From: Micrasema longulum
Taxonomy: Eukaryota; Arthropoda; Insecta; Trichoptera; Brachycentridae
Direction of reading: 5' to 3'
Assembly: GCA_022494885.1 (NCBI GenBank)
Contig: JAGVSM010002930.1
Location: forward strand, 93,965 to 157,964
DNA length: 64,000 bases
The notes below the pieces were generated by a model that searched no databases, was not told the DNA's origin, and saw only the letters and a list, made by a program, of their open reading frames with translations. A program made the translations under genes and the position numbers. Shown here piece by piece: positions 42,116 through 53,400 of the stretch. How positions within the stretch are numbered: position 1 is the stretch's first letter; the number at the start of each line of letters is the position of its first letter.

Positions 42116-42640
42116 GAAATTAGTATTTACTATTTACATTGGAAGAAATATACCGATGATGGAAAAACTCAATGTTTTCATTTTACTCTTTGAAAATGCT
42201 GATTTCACCGCCTGTTTTTGTTTTTATCACATTTTTATTTATTTCTGTGACCAGGCAGATGATGAATACAGTTATGTGTGAAAAATAAAACCAGAACCCA
42301 GTACAAGTGTTTCCGACTCGATCGCTGCTCTCTGGTACAAATCTCGAATCAGTAAATCGATTGGAGATAGGAGTTAAGAACGTCTCGATGTGTTGTAGTT
42401 CCTCTTATTTTTGCCGCTTGTAAAAAAACATTTTTCATATTCAATTTTGCTAAGCACTGAAGTTTCTCATTAAAGTTTTTATTTTATTCATACATATATT
42501 TATATTTTTGTATTTGATTATTTATGTATCTATTTACATTACATTGTATATATTTCATTGTTAAAAAATATTCCCAACCAGCAAAAGTGCTTGTATGAGG
42601 GGATATAATATATAATATTACGACACAATTTCAAGAAGAT
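42116..42640. other. No gene recognised
   Basis: AT-rich; a short + ORF (42093-42281) lacks family resemblance. GTGACCAGGCAGATGATGAA near 42248 resembles part of repeat E near 21448. Confidence 0.3.
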
Positions 42641-42644
42641 AAAA

Positions 42645-43475
42645 TTTCACCGGAGTTTGCTGCGTCCATTCTCTTATTACTTCGTTCCGTACAAAGTCAA
42701 ACCACCGCACACCCAAAATTCTTCTGAGACGCCTATTCTTAAAACTCGGTATTTTGTTTTGGGCCCTAGGAAGGTGCCACGATTCGCATACATAGAGGAG
42801 AATATCTGTTATGCAGGCGTTACAAAGGCGGTATTAGGTTTTCACTGAGTAAATATTCGACCTTCAGACATCCTTTATACTGTTGATTGTGGCGCCTGCT
42901 GTTCCTAGCCGCACTCCCATCCTTTTTGAAAGCTGCCATTTTCCGTAACATATACCTCCAGGTATTTGAAACTCTCGACCCTTTCGATGACTTAGTTTGA
43001 CAGAGTCAGGGGATTTCAATCTTTAAGGTATGAAGTGTTACACAGTACATGGGTTTTTGCAATATTGGTTTTCAAACCCATGCATGCGGAGTACCTATTT
43101 AGGCTATCTACAGTGGCCTGAAGACCCGTGACTGAATCGTCAATTGTAACCGTATCATCGGTATACTCTAGGTCGCAGAGTTTTTGGGAGGGGAGGATGG
43201 ATATTCCTCGATCTATTGGAATTAACTTCCGTAAGATGAAGCCCATGAGGACTATGAAAAGGAACGGTGCAAGGACACAACCTTGACGAACTCCGGTGGT
43301 GACCTCAAACCAATTTGTGACAACATCCTTGATTCTGATTCGGCATTCGCTACTTGAGTGGAGGGCTTAATTTGACTAGTTTTATAGGCACCCTATATGC
43401 TTCCCGTATTTTTCTTTAATCCAGTAGTGTAGGTTTGTGCAGACTATCAAACGCTTTTTCGTAATTAAACTAAAA
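42645..43475 (-). pseudogene. LINE RT core fragment (inverted)
   Basis: The minus strand reads NYEKAFDSLHKPTL near 43450 (motif A, F-x-K-A-F-D-S), EVTTGVRQGCVLAPFLFIVL near 43300 (motif B), then MGFILRKLIPIDRGISILPS, QKLCDLEYTDDTVTIDDSVT (active-site motif C, YTDD in place of YADD) and MGLKTNIAKTHVL (motif D). The G-V-R-Q-G-C-x-L-x-P variant of motif B suggests an RTE- or I-group RT rather than jockey/CR1. Stops and frame changes make it a pseudogene. A family A element interrupts the upstream end at about 43475. Confidence 0.75.
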
Positions 43476-43795
43476 TTATTGCAACAGAGAGGAAAAACGT
43501 TTTTGAGAAGGGAATATGGGAGTCTAGCCATTTGCAGGTTAGCAGATGGAAGAGTTGAGGAAATGTGGATGTTTAAACATAGGCAGAATAGTGAATGTTA
43601 CACAATGTGTAAAGTGGCCACTTAAACCAGCCAATGACAGGTCATAGGCCCTATAAATGACTAGGCTTTCATATTCCTTTCTTAAAAAAGTTTTCCCTCT
43701 CTGCTGTAACAAATTTAGGTCTAGATAAGGAAGGAAATTCAGCTTGTCTACAAATATTTTGACATACTCAAAACATTGTTGAAATCTTTTTATTT
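43475..43795. mobile_element. Foldback family A (compact)
   Basis: TTGCAACAGAGAGGAAAAAC, then AAGAGTTGAGGAAATGTGGA, the inverted core GTGGCCACTTAAACCAGCCA at 43614-43633 and the inverted terminus CATACTCAAAACATTGTTGA at 43762-43781. Overlapping ORFs on both strands are repeat shadows shared with the copy at 31515-31880. Confidence 0.7.
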
Positions 43796-44096
43796 TCTTG
43801 GTCGCAAAAAAAATAAATGATATCATAACATTTATTTTATTAACGATCATTAACCTTTATATGTCAAATTAAATGTACGTGTACCTACCATTTTTGTGCT
43901 ACAAAAAGTTATGATATTCGTTGACTCACATAATATCATCAAGGCAGGGGGAGTTATTAAAAAAGCTTGAGTTGTTATTGTTTTTTTCTTTTTTAATAAT
44001 GTCATAAACCCTTAGGGAGAGTTCAGTCCGTTAAACAGTATTTTTTCTTTTTAAATTGATATCTAATGTGTTTTTAATGATACTTTAGGTATCAAT
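43796..44096. other. No feature recognised
   Basis: AT-rich intronic spacer. Confidence 0.3.
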
Positions 44097-44270
44097 TGCG
44101 GCCTCCACGGTGTATTGGTCAAGACGCTTGACTCACACACGGCAGGTTCTGGGTTCAATTCCCGGTGAGAACACGAAAATGAAAATGTGATTTTTCTCAA
44201 GCCTGAGTGTTCTGTGTTGTAATTCACCACTGTGATTGGGCCTCCTGGCCTGTTGGTACAAAAAAAATCA
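44097..44270 (+). mobile_element. tRNA-derived SINE-2 (copy 3)
   Basis: GCGGCCTCCACGGTGTATTG head, TTCTGGGTTCAATTCCCGGT B box, TAATTCACCACTGTGATTGG body and a short A tail. It is more diverged than the other two SINE-2 copies. Confidence 0.8.
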
Positions 44271-44284
44271 TCATAAATTATCAG

Positions 44285-44475
44285 TAGCATTGTTATTTTT
44301 CCATTGAAAATTTTCCCGAGGAAGCGATATCGGGATAAAAAGTAGCCTTTGTCACTTGTCATCTCTTAGACTATCTCTATGCGAAAAAATACGTCAATCA
44401 GGCGCTCCGTTGCGTCGTGAAGGAAACATAAACAAACAGACACACATACTTTCGCATTTATAATAGTAATATCTT
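44285..44475 (+). repeat. RTE-type 3' end repeat
   Basis: CGATATCGGGATAAAAAGTA and GCCTTTGTCACTTGTCATCT, then CGTTGCGTCGTGAAGGAAAC, ACACATACTTTCGCATTTAT and TAATAGTAAT. This layout is common at 3' ends of insect RTE-like retroelements. A second, shorter copy lies at 61345-61440. Confidence 0.6.
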
Positions 44476-44479
44476 CCCT

Positions 44480-44901
44480 TATAAATGTAATTAAGGAAAA
44501 GAGTAAGATGCACAAAAAATGGAAACAAACAAACTGTATTATGGATTATCAAGAGTTTAAACTTCTTAGGTCTAGTCAAAAGAGAATTCAAGGTATTTGC
44601 TATCGAAACTTTTTACTAAAAACAGAGAATGACATAAATAGAGACAGTAAATGTTTTTGGGGATACATTAAAAAAAAAAAAAAAGATAACGCTATTCCAA
44701 GAGTAATGACTTATGCTGGTGAAACTATTGAAAATTGTTATGACGTATGTGAATCATTCTCTAAATACTTTAATTCTGTTTTTGATAGAGAAACAAGCGT
44801 ACATAGTTCATTTAATTTAGATTATACTCAACGCAATGTAATTACCGATGATAATCTAAGTAGCATTTGCATTAACAAAGACATTGTTTAAAATACATTC
44901 G
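44480..44901 (+). pseudogene. LINE J1 ORF2: endonuclease-RT linker
   Basis: The frame 44508-44891 encodes MHKKWKQTNCIMDYQEFKLL, KRIQGICYRNFLLKTENDIN and SKYFNSVFDRETSVHSSFNL. This is the K-x-x-W and F-W-x-Y-I linker found between endonuclease and RT in jockey-like elements. The endonuclease is missing (5' truncation). The frame is lost near 44892 just before the RT domain. Confidence 0.7.
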
Positions 44902-44902
44902 A

Positions 44903-45745
44903 ATGCTAGATGCAAACAAAGGCCCTGGTAGTGACCGGATACCTCCAGTATTCGTAATTAATTGCGCTCATGAATTGTCTCTTCCTCTTGCTCTTATTTT
45001 TAAAAAATCACTATCGGAAGGATTATTTCCCAGCAAATGGAAGGAAGCAAATATTGTACCGATTCATAAAAGTGGGGATAAAAATTGCATTGAAAATTAT
45101 CGCCCAATTTCCATACTTCCAGTATTTAGTAAAATGTTCGAAAAAATTGTTTATGATCAGGTCTATACTCATTTGTCACGTAACTTTCCCGAACAGCAGC
45201 ACGGCTTTCTTAGAAAACGATCAACAACAACTAATCTAGCAGTATTCACTCAATACATTTTCTCTCAATTTGAAAATAAAACTCAAGTAGATGCTATATA
45301 CACTGACTATGCGAAAGCCTTTGATAAAGTAAACCATCTTACCCTTCTATTAAAGATCAAACATCTGGGTATTCACGGAGATCTTTTGCGATGGTTTACT
45401 TCTTATTTGACAAATCGCTGTCAATCTGTCGTAATCGGTGGCTTCTGTTCAAACTTTTCTTCTATACCATCAGGAGTGCCCCAAGGTTCACACCTCGGGC
45501 CACTCCTTTTCAATGTCTATATTTATGAAATCAGTCAATGTTTCAAATTCGCACAATTCAGTCTTTTTGCCGATGATATGAAAGTATATTTACCTATTAA
45601 TAATGATCAAGAAAGTATAAATCTTCAAGAAGACCTTAATAGATTAAACACATATTGCATTAAAAACAGATTGTCTATTAACATTAAAAAGTGTCAGCAA
45701 ATTTCTTTTTACCGCATTCGTTCTAAAAAAAATAATTATTCGTAG
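44903..45745 (+). pseudogene. LINE J1 ORF2: reverse transcriptase domain (jockey-like)
   Basis: An open frame of 280 codons covers most RT motifs: KGPGSDRIPPVFVINCAHEL (motif 1), WKEANIVPIHKSGDKN and NYRPISILPVFSKMFEKIVY (motif 2), EQQHGFLRKRSTTTNLAVF, YTDYAKAFDKVNHLTLLLKI (motif A, with Asp), PSGVPQGSHLGPLLFNVYI (motif B), FSLFADDMKVY (motif C, FADD) and KNRLSINIKKCQ (motif D). All catalytic aspartates are present. Frame disruptions near 44892 and 45745 inactivate the copy. Confidence 0.9.
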
Positions 45746-46400
45746 AAAATCAACGAGTTAATTATAAATTCTTCTACGGAAGTCCGTGACCTTGGTGTTG
45801 TACTTGATAGTAAACTAACATTTAACAAACATATAGAAAATACTGTAGAAAAAGCTTACAAAATGTTAGGGTTTGTCATACGATCAACCAAACCTTTCAC
45901 AAGAACTGACGCATTAAGAAAACTTTTTTTTTCATATGTAGTGTCCTCGAGTTTGGTTCGCCGATTTGGAATCCCCAATATAATACGTACAAAAATCGTA
46001 TTGAACATATTCAAAATTATTTTCTTAGACAATTAGATTTCAGAAATAATGTTTCATTCTCAAGTAGGACTGAGTCAGCTAATTTTCACAAGGTTCAAAA
46101 TCTCGCAACTCGGCGTACCATGTTGGATATGAGCTTTCTATACAAAATTGTTAATAACGTAGTTGATAGCCCAGAAATTGTTAGAGGCATTTCATATCGA
46201 GTCCCTGTCCGTAGAACTCGTCAATCTGTACTCTTCGACATTCCTAAGTCAATGACTAATTATTTAAGAAATAGCACTCTACGAAGAATACAGATTACCT
46301 ATAATGACAGTTTTAGTGACATCGACATACTACATTGTAAATACCATATTTTTATCAGATCAGTTAAAGACATTTTAAATTTATCTCCTGCTTGACTTTT
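45746..46400 (+). pseudogene. LINE J1 ORF2: C-terminal domain (frameshifted)
   Basis: Shifting frames give STEVRDLGVVLDSKLTFNKH, AYKMLGFVIRSTKPF, RTMLDMSFLYKIVNNVVDSP, YRVPVRRTRQSVLFDIPKSM and STLRRIQITYNDSFSDIDIL, with the final stop near 46395. A poly-T run around 45926-45934 is a likely frame-loss site. Confidence 0.85.
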
Positions 46401-46870
46401 AACTTTTAATTTGATTCTTAATTTTGTCTTTCAATTTTAACTTTTTAATTTTAATTCTTAATTTTAGCTTTCAATTTAAACTTTCAACTTAATTTTAATT
46501 TAAACTTTTCATTTTAATTTTAACTTTTACTTTTAATATTAATAATTTGATTTCAACTCTTAATTTATACTTACCTACATCTACTACCTGCATCGAATAA
46601 TTTATTGTTACTTGTGATTTTTTTTACAGTTAAATTGAAATGTTCATGGAAGCAGAGAGAGAGGGAGAAAAGTAGAGTAGCTTTACAATGTCTTCTCCTT
46701 TATATGAACTTTTTATGGAATATTTTTACTTTTACTTTTTTAGAATTAAATTATTTTTCCCCTCTCCCCCTGCATTCATTAGTGTGAAATCTGTAATTGG
46801 TCTTACTTTTTAAAATTGTTCTTTTGTACCTTGTTTTTTATATAAAGACTATGATTTCATAAATAAATAA
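46401..46870 (+). mobile_element. LINE J1 3' UTR
   Basis: It contains an unusual series of TTTTAATTTTAACTTTTAAT type repeats (46400-46560), a conserved block shared with 9105-9395 in complement, and an AAATAAATAAATAAAT tail at about 46860. It completes the 2.4-kb J1 copy, inserted in the sense orientation within the PDZ gene intron. Confidence 0.8.
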
Positions 46871-46954
46871 ATAAATATGCATCGTAGGAATTCATGATCA
46901 ATTATTTTCAATTTTTATATTTATTTCCACAAATACATATATACTATAAAAAAA

Positions 46955-47031
46955 TACTCATAACGTACCCCAAACCTATGAGGCCAAGAGTCATGTGTTG
47001 AGTTGGAATACAATGTAAAGTAAAAAGATGT
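46955..47031 (-). repeat. Family R tail (inverted)
   Basis: GTACCCCAAACCTATGAGGC, then CAAGAGTCATGTGTTGAGTT is the inverse complement of family R at 2700-2760. It is interrupted by the element at 47033. Confidence 0.6.
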
Positions 47032-47032
47032 A

Positions 47033-47680
47033 CATTAGGATGGACCAATTATTTCAGGATATTTCCGAATTTTGAAATGAAAAGGGTCTAAAAAATTGCC
47101 TTTTGGATTACTCGGAATGCAAAAAATTTCAAAAAAAGTATTTGATATTACATTTGGCCCTCAACCAGAGCTTGAAGTTTTCGAAAAAGTCTTTTTTTTT
47201 TACTATACCGGCTGTCATTTCGTATTTAAGTAAGAAAATCGGCCAATTAAATTTGATATTGAGCATTAAAACTAATTAAATAAGCATATTAATGCGCGAG
47301 TTGCACTTTGTTTTGTAATAAATAGGTAGCATTGTTTTAATGAGACATCGTTTTCGTCAATATTAGCCTAGCGCTCAACGGAATCAGTTCCACGGAGCGT
47401 AAACTTTTTGCATTTCGGTAGTTTTAAAACCGGTTTGAATTTGTAAAGTGCAAGTTATATTTTAACTAACGAAAAAATAATATTATCAATATAGATAATA
47501 AACAAAATTTTCAGACAGTTATAAACTTTCAAACCTCGGTTGAGAGCCAAAAGTAGTATGGAATATATTTTTTTAATAATTTTTACATTCAATGTGATCA
47601 AAAATGTTACTATTTAGTCCCCTTACACATTGGTGTCTAAAAAAATAAAAAACTTCATGCATCATCGGCCAACTCTAATG
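47033..47680. mobile_element. TA-flanked MITE with 14-bp TIRs
   Basis: The left end CATTAGGATGGACC and the inverse complement of the right end (CATTAGAGTTGGCC) form imperfect TIRs. TA dinucleotides flank both sides (47031-47032 and 47681-47682). The interior of 648 bp has no ORF. The flanking sequence (TGTACATT before, TACATTGTT after) suggests insertion into, or nesting with, the family R tail. It is probably a Tc1/mariner-type non-autonomous element. Confidence 0.6.
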
Positions 47681-47799
47681 TACATTGTTAAATAATAGCA
47701 AAAATAACAAATAAAAATTATTACATAAATATATATTTCAATAAACATCTGGACAACACGCTTAATAGTATATGCAATATCATATCAAAATCGGGTTGT

Positions 47800-47955
47800 G
47801 GTCCTGTGGCTAGTGTCTCTGAATCACGGATCAATGGTCCGTGATTCATGGTTCGTGGTTCGAATCCCACTCTACCCCAACTTGATTCCCATTTTCTAGT
47901 TGTGAGTTATTTACAACTCGTTGAAAATGGCCCTCAAAATTAAAATATTTGGGTA
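47800..47955 (+). mobile_element. tRNA-derived SINE-3
   Basis: GGGTTGTGGTCCTGTGGCTA (A box-like) and GTGGTTCGAATCCCACTCTA (good B box) frame a tRNA-like head. TCACGGATCAATGGTCCGTG sits in the anticodon-arm region, and a body of TAGTTGTGAGTTATTTACAA type follows. An inverted relative is at 60850-60965. Confidence 0.75.
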
Positions 47956-48320
47956 AATCATAATAACGCAAATACTTTCTTTAAAAAAAAAAAAGCAGCA
48001 GTCTCCTGCAATGGTCTCTTTAATTAGGCATGATTATGTTTTGATATAATATCTACTCTTTTTATTAATGACATCCTAAAATTATGTAATTATTCATTTA
48101 ATTTTATTACTGGATACATTCTGATTAATTGAAAATTTTTATCATTTACCCTGAAAAATGTGCATATTTATTTGTATATACATATGTATATATATATATG
48201 CATTTTTTACAACTAAAATTTCCATTTTATTTATAATCTGTATCTATTTTATGCAAAATTTGCTGTTATTTTCAAAAATTATTTATATTTAAAAATAAAA
48301 GTAAATACTAAGAATTTTTT
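47956..48320. other. No feature recognised
   Basis: AT-rich, with a TATATATATATATG microsatellite near 48186. Confidence 0.35.
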
Positions 48321-48324
48321 TTGT

Positions 48325-49060
48325 TTTTTTTTTTATATATACATGAGAGGTAAAACAGAGTAGTCAAAAAATAAAGGGTAATTACATGGCAATGAAATAC
48401 ATATTAATAGTAAAAATAGTAAACAAAAAAATCCCACAAAGGCCATGGCTTGTTCGTGGGTATACAAGAAAATGTCAATGAATTTTTGCTCCTATAATAA
48501 ATAGACGGTTATAATATTTTTGTGTAACATAAGAAAGAGAAAATAAAATTTGCTGTAAAAGATTACATGAATTTTTTTTATGGTAATTAAAAAAGGAAAT
48601 AAAAAATATCATAGAAAACATAAAAATATTCCTTATTATTAAAGGGTAACAAAATATATTATGAAAAAAAAGAGTTCATATCTTTAGTTTGTATCCAGGA
48701 TAGTGCGTGTTTTTAAAAGAAGGAAAATTTTGAAAGTTTGGAATTAATGAAATCAGTAAAAGAAGAATTAAAAAATTTTCGGCCCATAAAATATGCATGT
48801 CTCTGTGCGAGCCTCATTTTACAATGTGGTATTTCTAACACACGATTCCTTCTTTGACTTGATCTATTTGAATTACTTGTAAATAAATTTTGGTTCTTAA
48901 AAATATATTTTAAAGATTGAAAACAATATATTTGTCTTATGTGTAAAAGTTTAGCCTTATGGAACAATTGGAAAGAGGGAAAAGTGCGATTTTCGTGAAG
49001 CATTATTTTTAATATAAATTTTTGAACAGTTTCTAATGGTTTAATATGGTTGTTGTAAGT
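48325..49060 (-). pseudogene. LINE RT C-terminus and 3' UTR (inverted)
   Basis: The minus frame 48713-49003 encodes LLHIRQIYCFQSLKYIFKNQ, NRSSQRRNRVLEIPHCKMRL and QRHAYFMGRKFFNSSFTDFI. The H-x-x-x-Q-x-x-x-x, R-R-x-x-x-L-x-x-P and G-x-K-F-x-N layout is a LINE C-terminus. The 3' UTR to the left shares blocks with 35170-35445. It ends 85 bp before the PDZ exon acceptor. Confidence 0.7.
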
Positions 49061-49145
49061 TTCCTCCCATACAATCTAATTAGTGAATATCTTTATTTAT
49101 TTATTAATATAATGTACATTATTAACAAATACATTATTTTTTCAG

Positions 49146-49240
49146 GTGAATGGCGTAGTGCTCCACGGAAGATGCCACCTCAACGCCTCCGCCATTATAA
49201 AGGGACTTGCCGGGCCGGTATTCCGAGTCATCTTACTAAG
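49146..49240 (+). CDS. PDZ-domain scaffold gene, exon n+1 (C-terminal half of the PDZ domain)
   Basis: The acceptor ATTATTTTTTCAG ends at 49145; the donor AG-GTATTT starts at 49241. The exon is 95 bp, beginning in phase 0 and ending with two bases of an Arg codon. It encodes VNGVVLHGRCHLNASAIIKG then LAGPVFRVILL. This supplies beta-D, the peptide-binding second helix (H-x-N-A-S-A-I-I-K; the His at the helix start is typical of class I PDZ domains) and the final strand. It joins exon n without a frame problem (GDEILE + VNGVV). Confidence 0.9.
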
Positions 49241-49261
49241 GTATTTACTTAGAGTAGACTG

Positions 49262-49460
49262 TCATTATTCATCATCATGCCCCTTCTCGCACTCAGTAGC
49301 GCATAAGGCACTGCATCGGTAAATCAAATGCAGTGTAATTCGATCATCCGTTGCCACTTCAGGAGCAATACTACTATGAAAAGAAAAAACAAAATTAAAA
49401 AAATAAAAAATTATATTGTTATGTGTCCTCGTCATGGATAACCCCAGTGAGGTCACATTA
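49262..49460 (-). mobile_element. SINE-like 3' fragment (inverted)
   Basis: CATCATCATGCCCCTTCTCG, then GCGCATAAGGCACTGCATCG resembles the inverted 3' part of SINE-1 (CACTGCATTGGTACACCAAT). The rest (GTCCTCGTCATGGATAACCC) does not match the SINE-1 head, so it may be a related family. Confidence 0.5.
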
Positions 49461-49494
49461 TTTTTATAATTACATAAAGTTTATAATGGAAAAA

Positions 49495-49826
49495 ATCTTC
49501 TTCTTCTTCACGTGTCATGTCGGGTCCCGCCGACGTTGACGATCACTTGGGAAAAAGCTTCCCTATCCTGAGCAGTGCGAAACAGCTCCTCTACAGTTCG
49601 ATGTCGAGCCGGGAGATTCTTCGCACCCCTGGTCCATTTAAGGACCGCCCGGGACTCGGGGCTATTGTTTGGTTTCTCTTCATAGTGATATCCTGGGAAT
49701 TATCAACCGAAGTGGTTTCCCGTTGCCTTCTTCGGTGGAATTTTCTGTCGGGGTTACCTACCCTTAGCTGGAGGGGTCCCGTTTTATGGCGTCGGACACT
49801 CGCCATTCATCCTCTCCCTATCTGCT
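49495..49826 (-). pseudogene. RTE-like LINE 3' end (inverted) joined to a GC-rich repeat
   Basis: CTTCTTCTTC at the left is an inverted (GAA)n tail. Next to it the minus strand reads AQDREAFSQVIVNVGGTRHD, similar in position to the W-x-x-L-E-E segment of RTE ORF ends. From about 49645 to 49806 lies GC-rich sequence of unknown type (minus-strand GAAGAAGGCAACGGGAAACC). The + strand 111-codon ORF here is a shadow. Confidence 0.5.
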
Positions 49827-49827
49827 A

Positions 49828-50456
49828 TTTATTTATTTATTTATTTATTTAGCATTTCACAGTTTTAAAATGTACAGAGTTTATTTGTTTCAGGTCCCGA
49901 CTAGCTAGGAAATTCCTGTGTTTAGGAAGGACCTTATTTTATTCATGTGTTTTTTTTTATTTTTAATTTCATTAAATGATGCTTAATAAATTCAAAGAAT
50001 AATAATAACATTATAAAAATCAATATAAATTTAAATTAGAAAACATGCAAGTAATAATAATAAAAATTGAATCATAAAAATAGATTAGAAAATATGCCAT
50101 TAATAGTAAATAAATGAGACACAATTATTATAAATTATAAAACATACCGATAATAATAAAATTGAACCACAAATACACATTATAATATATAAAATGAGTA
50201 ATTAAGAAATTAAACAAAAATATAAATTGGAAAACATACCGATAATAATAAAAATTGAAGAACAAAAATAAATTACAGAATATACCATTTATATTTTTTT
50301 TTAAAAAATAAGATACGGTTAAAATACTAGTTTTAAAAAGAAAAAAAAAAACATATGTAAATGAATAAACATAAAAAGTAAAAATGAAATATACATAAAA
50401 ACAATAAGAGATTTTTTTTCAATTAAAAGCAACACAATTTTTAGTCATGAAAATAA
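49828..50456 (-). mobile_element. 3' UTR of the intact LINE, with (TTTA)n tail
   Basis: It starts at 49828 with an inverted (TAAA)n tail (about six units), followed by an AT-rich UTR. The repeated ACATACCGATAATAATAAAA at about 50145 and 50235 shows internal UTR duplication. Confidence 0.8.
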
Positions 50457-53400
50457 TTACAGGATATAAAAAGGTCTACCCCTAATCCACTTGCTCACCT
50501 TCTTCTTATAAACATTGTAACTGACAGACGTCTTTATGTCAGGGTCCAACATGTTAAAAAACCTAGGGCCCAATACTGTAAAATGCCTCTGAAAAAAGGC
50601 AGTTCTACTTAGAGGTACCCCAAAGTTTATGCTCATTGCATATCTTGTTTTAATATTTTGTTGTGTTCTATTTTTTATTGAAGACCAGAAATTTGTAAGG
50701 ACTTCTCTAACATAAAGTTGTCTGATAGTTAGTAAATTTGTTGTTTCAAATAGAGTATGAGAGGGGTAAGTAGATGGCAGTTTTAGCATTATTTTCAATA
50801 TTGTTTTTTGGAGAATGACCAATGGATTTAGTATGACCTCCGAACAACCACCCCATCCAATTATTCCATATGACGCAACCGACTGGAACAGTGCAAAATA
50901 TACCGATTTAACTGCTCCGTAGTCTAAAACACCTCTCAATGAGTAGAACACATGTATCAGTTTTCGGAGTTTTTTGACAGTCATAGAAATGTGAGATTCC
51001 CATTTAAGATGGCTGTCAATCATAATTCCCAAATATTTAATTTCATTAACTCTTTTCAAGGGAGAGCAGGTACACGGCACTTTATCTTGTCCAGGAATTT
51101 TGTTTAAACCACAAGTATGAAGCATAACATTGAAAGATATGACTGGTTGGGTAGCTCCACTGAGGCTAAATGTTATGTAGTTTGTTTTATCTATATTGAG
51201 GGAAAGTAAATTTATGTCTAACCACTTTCTCACCATTTCCATTCCTTCTGTGGCCTTACAAAAAACATCGTTCCATGAGCATCCATCGAAAACGATTACG
51301 GTATCATCTGCGAAAGAAATAATGGCTTTGCCAAGTTCCATGTTACAGAGATTATTAATGTATACAAGAAATAGTATTGGACCCAGTACACTACCTTGGG
51401 GCACACCGTTTATGACTGGTTGACTTTTGCTTCTAGTTTCTTTTCCCGTCTCATCCGTTATTTTTGTAGTTTGAGTTCTCCCTGTCAGATAATTTTCAAA
51501 CCATTTTAATGCAGTTCCATTGACTCCTATTTCTGATAGTCTTCTACACAGTATCGAGTAGGACACAGTGTCAAAAGCCTTAGCTAGATCAAGGAACACA
51601 GCTATAGTTTTACTTTTTCTATCTAAACATTCGGACAGTATCTTTGATAAATTTGCTATCGCATCAGATGTGCTCTTTTTTTGTCTAAAACCGAACTGAT
51701 TATTTGATAAAATGCTATTGATCTCTAGGAAGAAATTAAACCTTGTTTTAACTATCAATTCTATGATTTTAGAAACTACACTAAGAAGAGAAATTGGTCG
51801 GTAATTGTTAACTGAGCACTTATCTTTGGATTTAAAAATAGGAATAACAATAGAGTTTTTCAGACAATTAGGGAAAATTCCCTCCTTAAAGCTGCAGTTT
51901 ATAATATGTGTTAGAGGAAAAGCGATTATGTTTTTTAGGTGCTTAACACATTTAGTAGTAATATTGTCAGTACCTGAAGAGCAACAATTCTTTAGCGAGG
52001 AAATAACCGCATTAAGCTCAACATGATTAGTGGGTGAAATATTAAATGGAGGGTACGGTATATTAGAGCCGTTTATTCGCGAAGCCAATTCTTGTTCGGA
52101 GTTTTTCAGTCTATTTTTGATAATATTAGCTAAATTAGATCCTATGTTAGCGAAAAATTTGTTAAAGTGGTTGGCAATTTGGTCAGGGTTTTTCAGTACG
52201 TTATACGGTTTTTCATCTATGTTAATATCGTTTATAGAATTTCTTGTCCCAGATGTATATGAAATTTCTTTTATGATTTGCCATATTCTTTTTCCATCAC
52301 CTTTAGCATCGAGAATCTTATTTCTATAGTATTCCTCTTTAACATTTTTTATGGTTTTGTTGCATCTATTTCTATATTTCTTATAGTAATGATTTAAAAT
52401 TCGATCAGTAGGATTATTAATAGAATATCGATGAAGTTTGTCTCTTTTTCTAACACATTTGATAAGTCCTGTTGTTATCCAAGGTTTGATTTTACGTTTC
52501 TTTGACGATGTTCTCCGTGTGATGCTTGTAGCATTTGTTATATGTGCATCGAGTATATTAACAAAGTGTTTGCAAGAAATATTTGGGTCGTTGTTTGAAT
52601 AGACTGGAGACCAGGTCTCTTCAGTTATTTTTTGGAATAATAAATTGTAATCAATATTTTTACTATTATATTGTCGCTCAGGTGGAGGTGGTGTCGAGGT
52701 TGCTACACTGATAATGTTAGCATAGTGATCGGTTATGCTACATTTGTAAACAACTGCCCTAGTGTGTAGTAAACTTTTTAAGAAAACGTGGTCAATGCAG
52801 CTACTAGTTGTTTCCGTTACCCTTGTGGGTACCATAATTGCCGGATAGAATCCATATGTACCAAGAAGGTTCAGGTATTCATTGGCTTGTGGGTGCATAT
52901 TATTAATTATATTGATGTTTGTATCTCCTAAGATAAAAAAGTTTTTTGTGTTCTTGTTAAGTTCCAAATATTCGTTTAACGATGATAAGAAAGACGTTAT
53001 GTTTGTGTTGTGAGGAGAACGGTAGATAGCTAGAATAGTCATCATATTATTGATTTCAATTTCAATACAATTGGAATGTGGAAAGCATACTTCCTTACTT
53101 GTAAAAGCTAGTTTACTTTTTACAAATATAACGACACCGTCATTTTGTAGTTTATTATTACAAGAATGACATTGGTTGTAGTTTCCAATAGTTTTAGGAA
53201 TATAATATTCATTTATCCAGCATTCTGACAGTATGATAGCATCTATATCACAATTTAGTTCAGTTAAAACAACCATTAGGGCATCAAAATTTTTGTTTAT
53301 GCTTCTAATATTCATAGAAAATACCTTGATGGAAGAACCATTATTTAAAAATTGTTTAGCAACATTATATGGCACTGATGTTAATGCCAGTGGCCACATT

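Larger units (their letters stand above)
38930..49145 (+). other. Intron of PDZ gene (about 10.2 kb)
   Basis: GTGAGT at 38930 pairs with TTATTTTTTCAG ending at 49145. The intron is filled with LINE, SINE, foldback and MITE copies listed separately. A poly-T run lies at about 39166-39184. I saw no additional exon-like segment in it. Confidence 0.75.

Noticed and set aside
49517..49852. 111-codon + strand ORF (MSGPADVDDH...)
   Set aside because: The region reads as the inverted end of an RTE-like element plus a GC-rich repeat; the + frame has no family resemblance.
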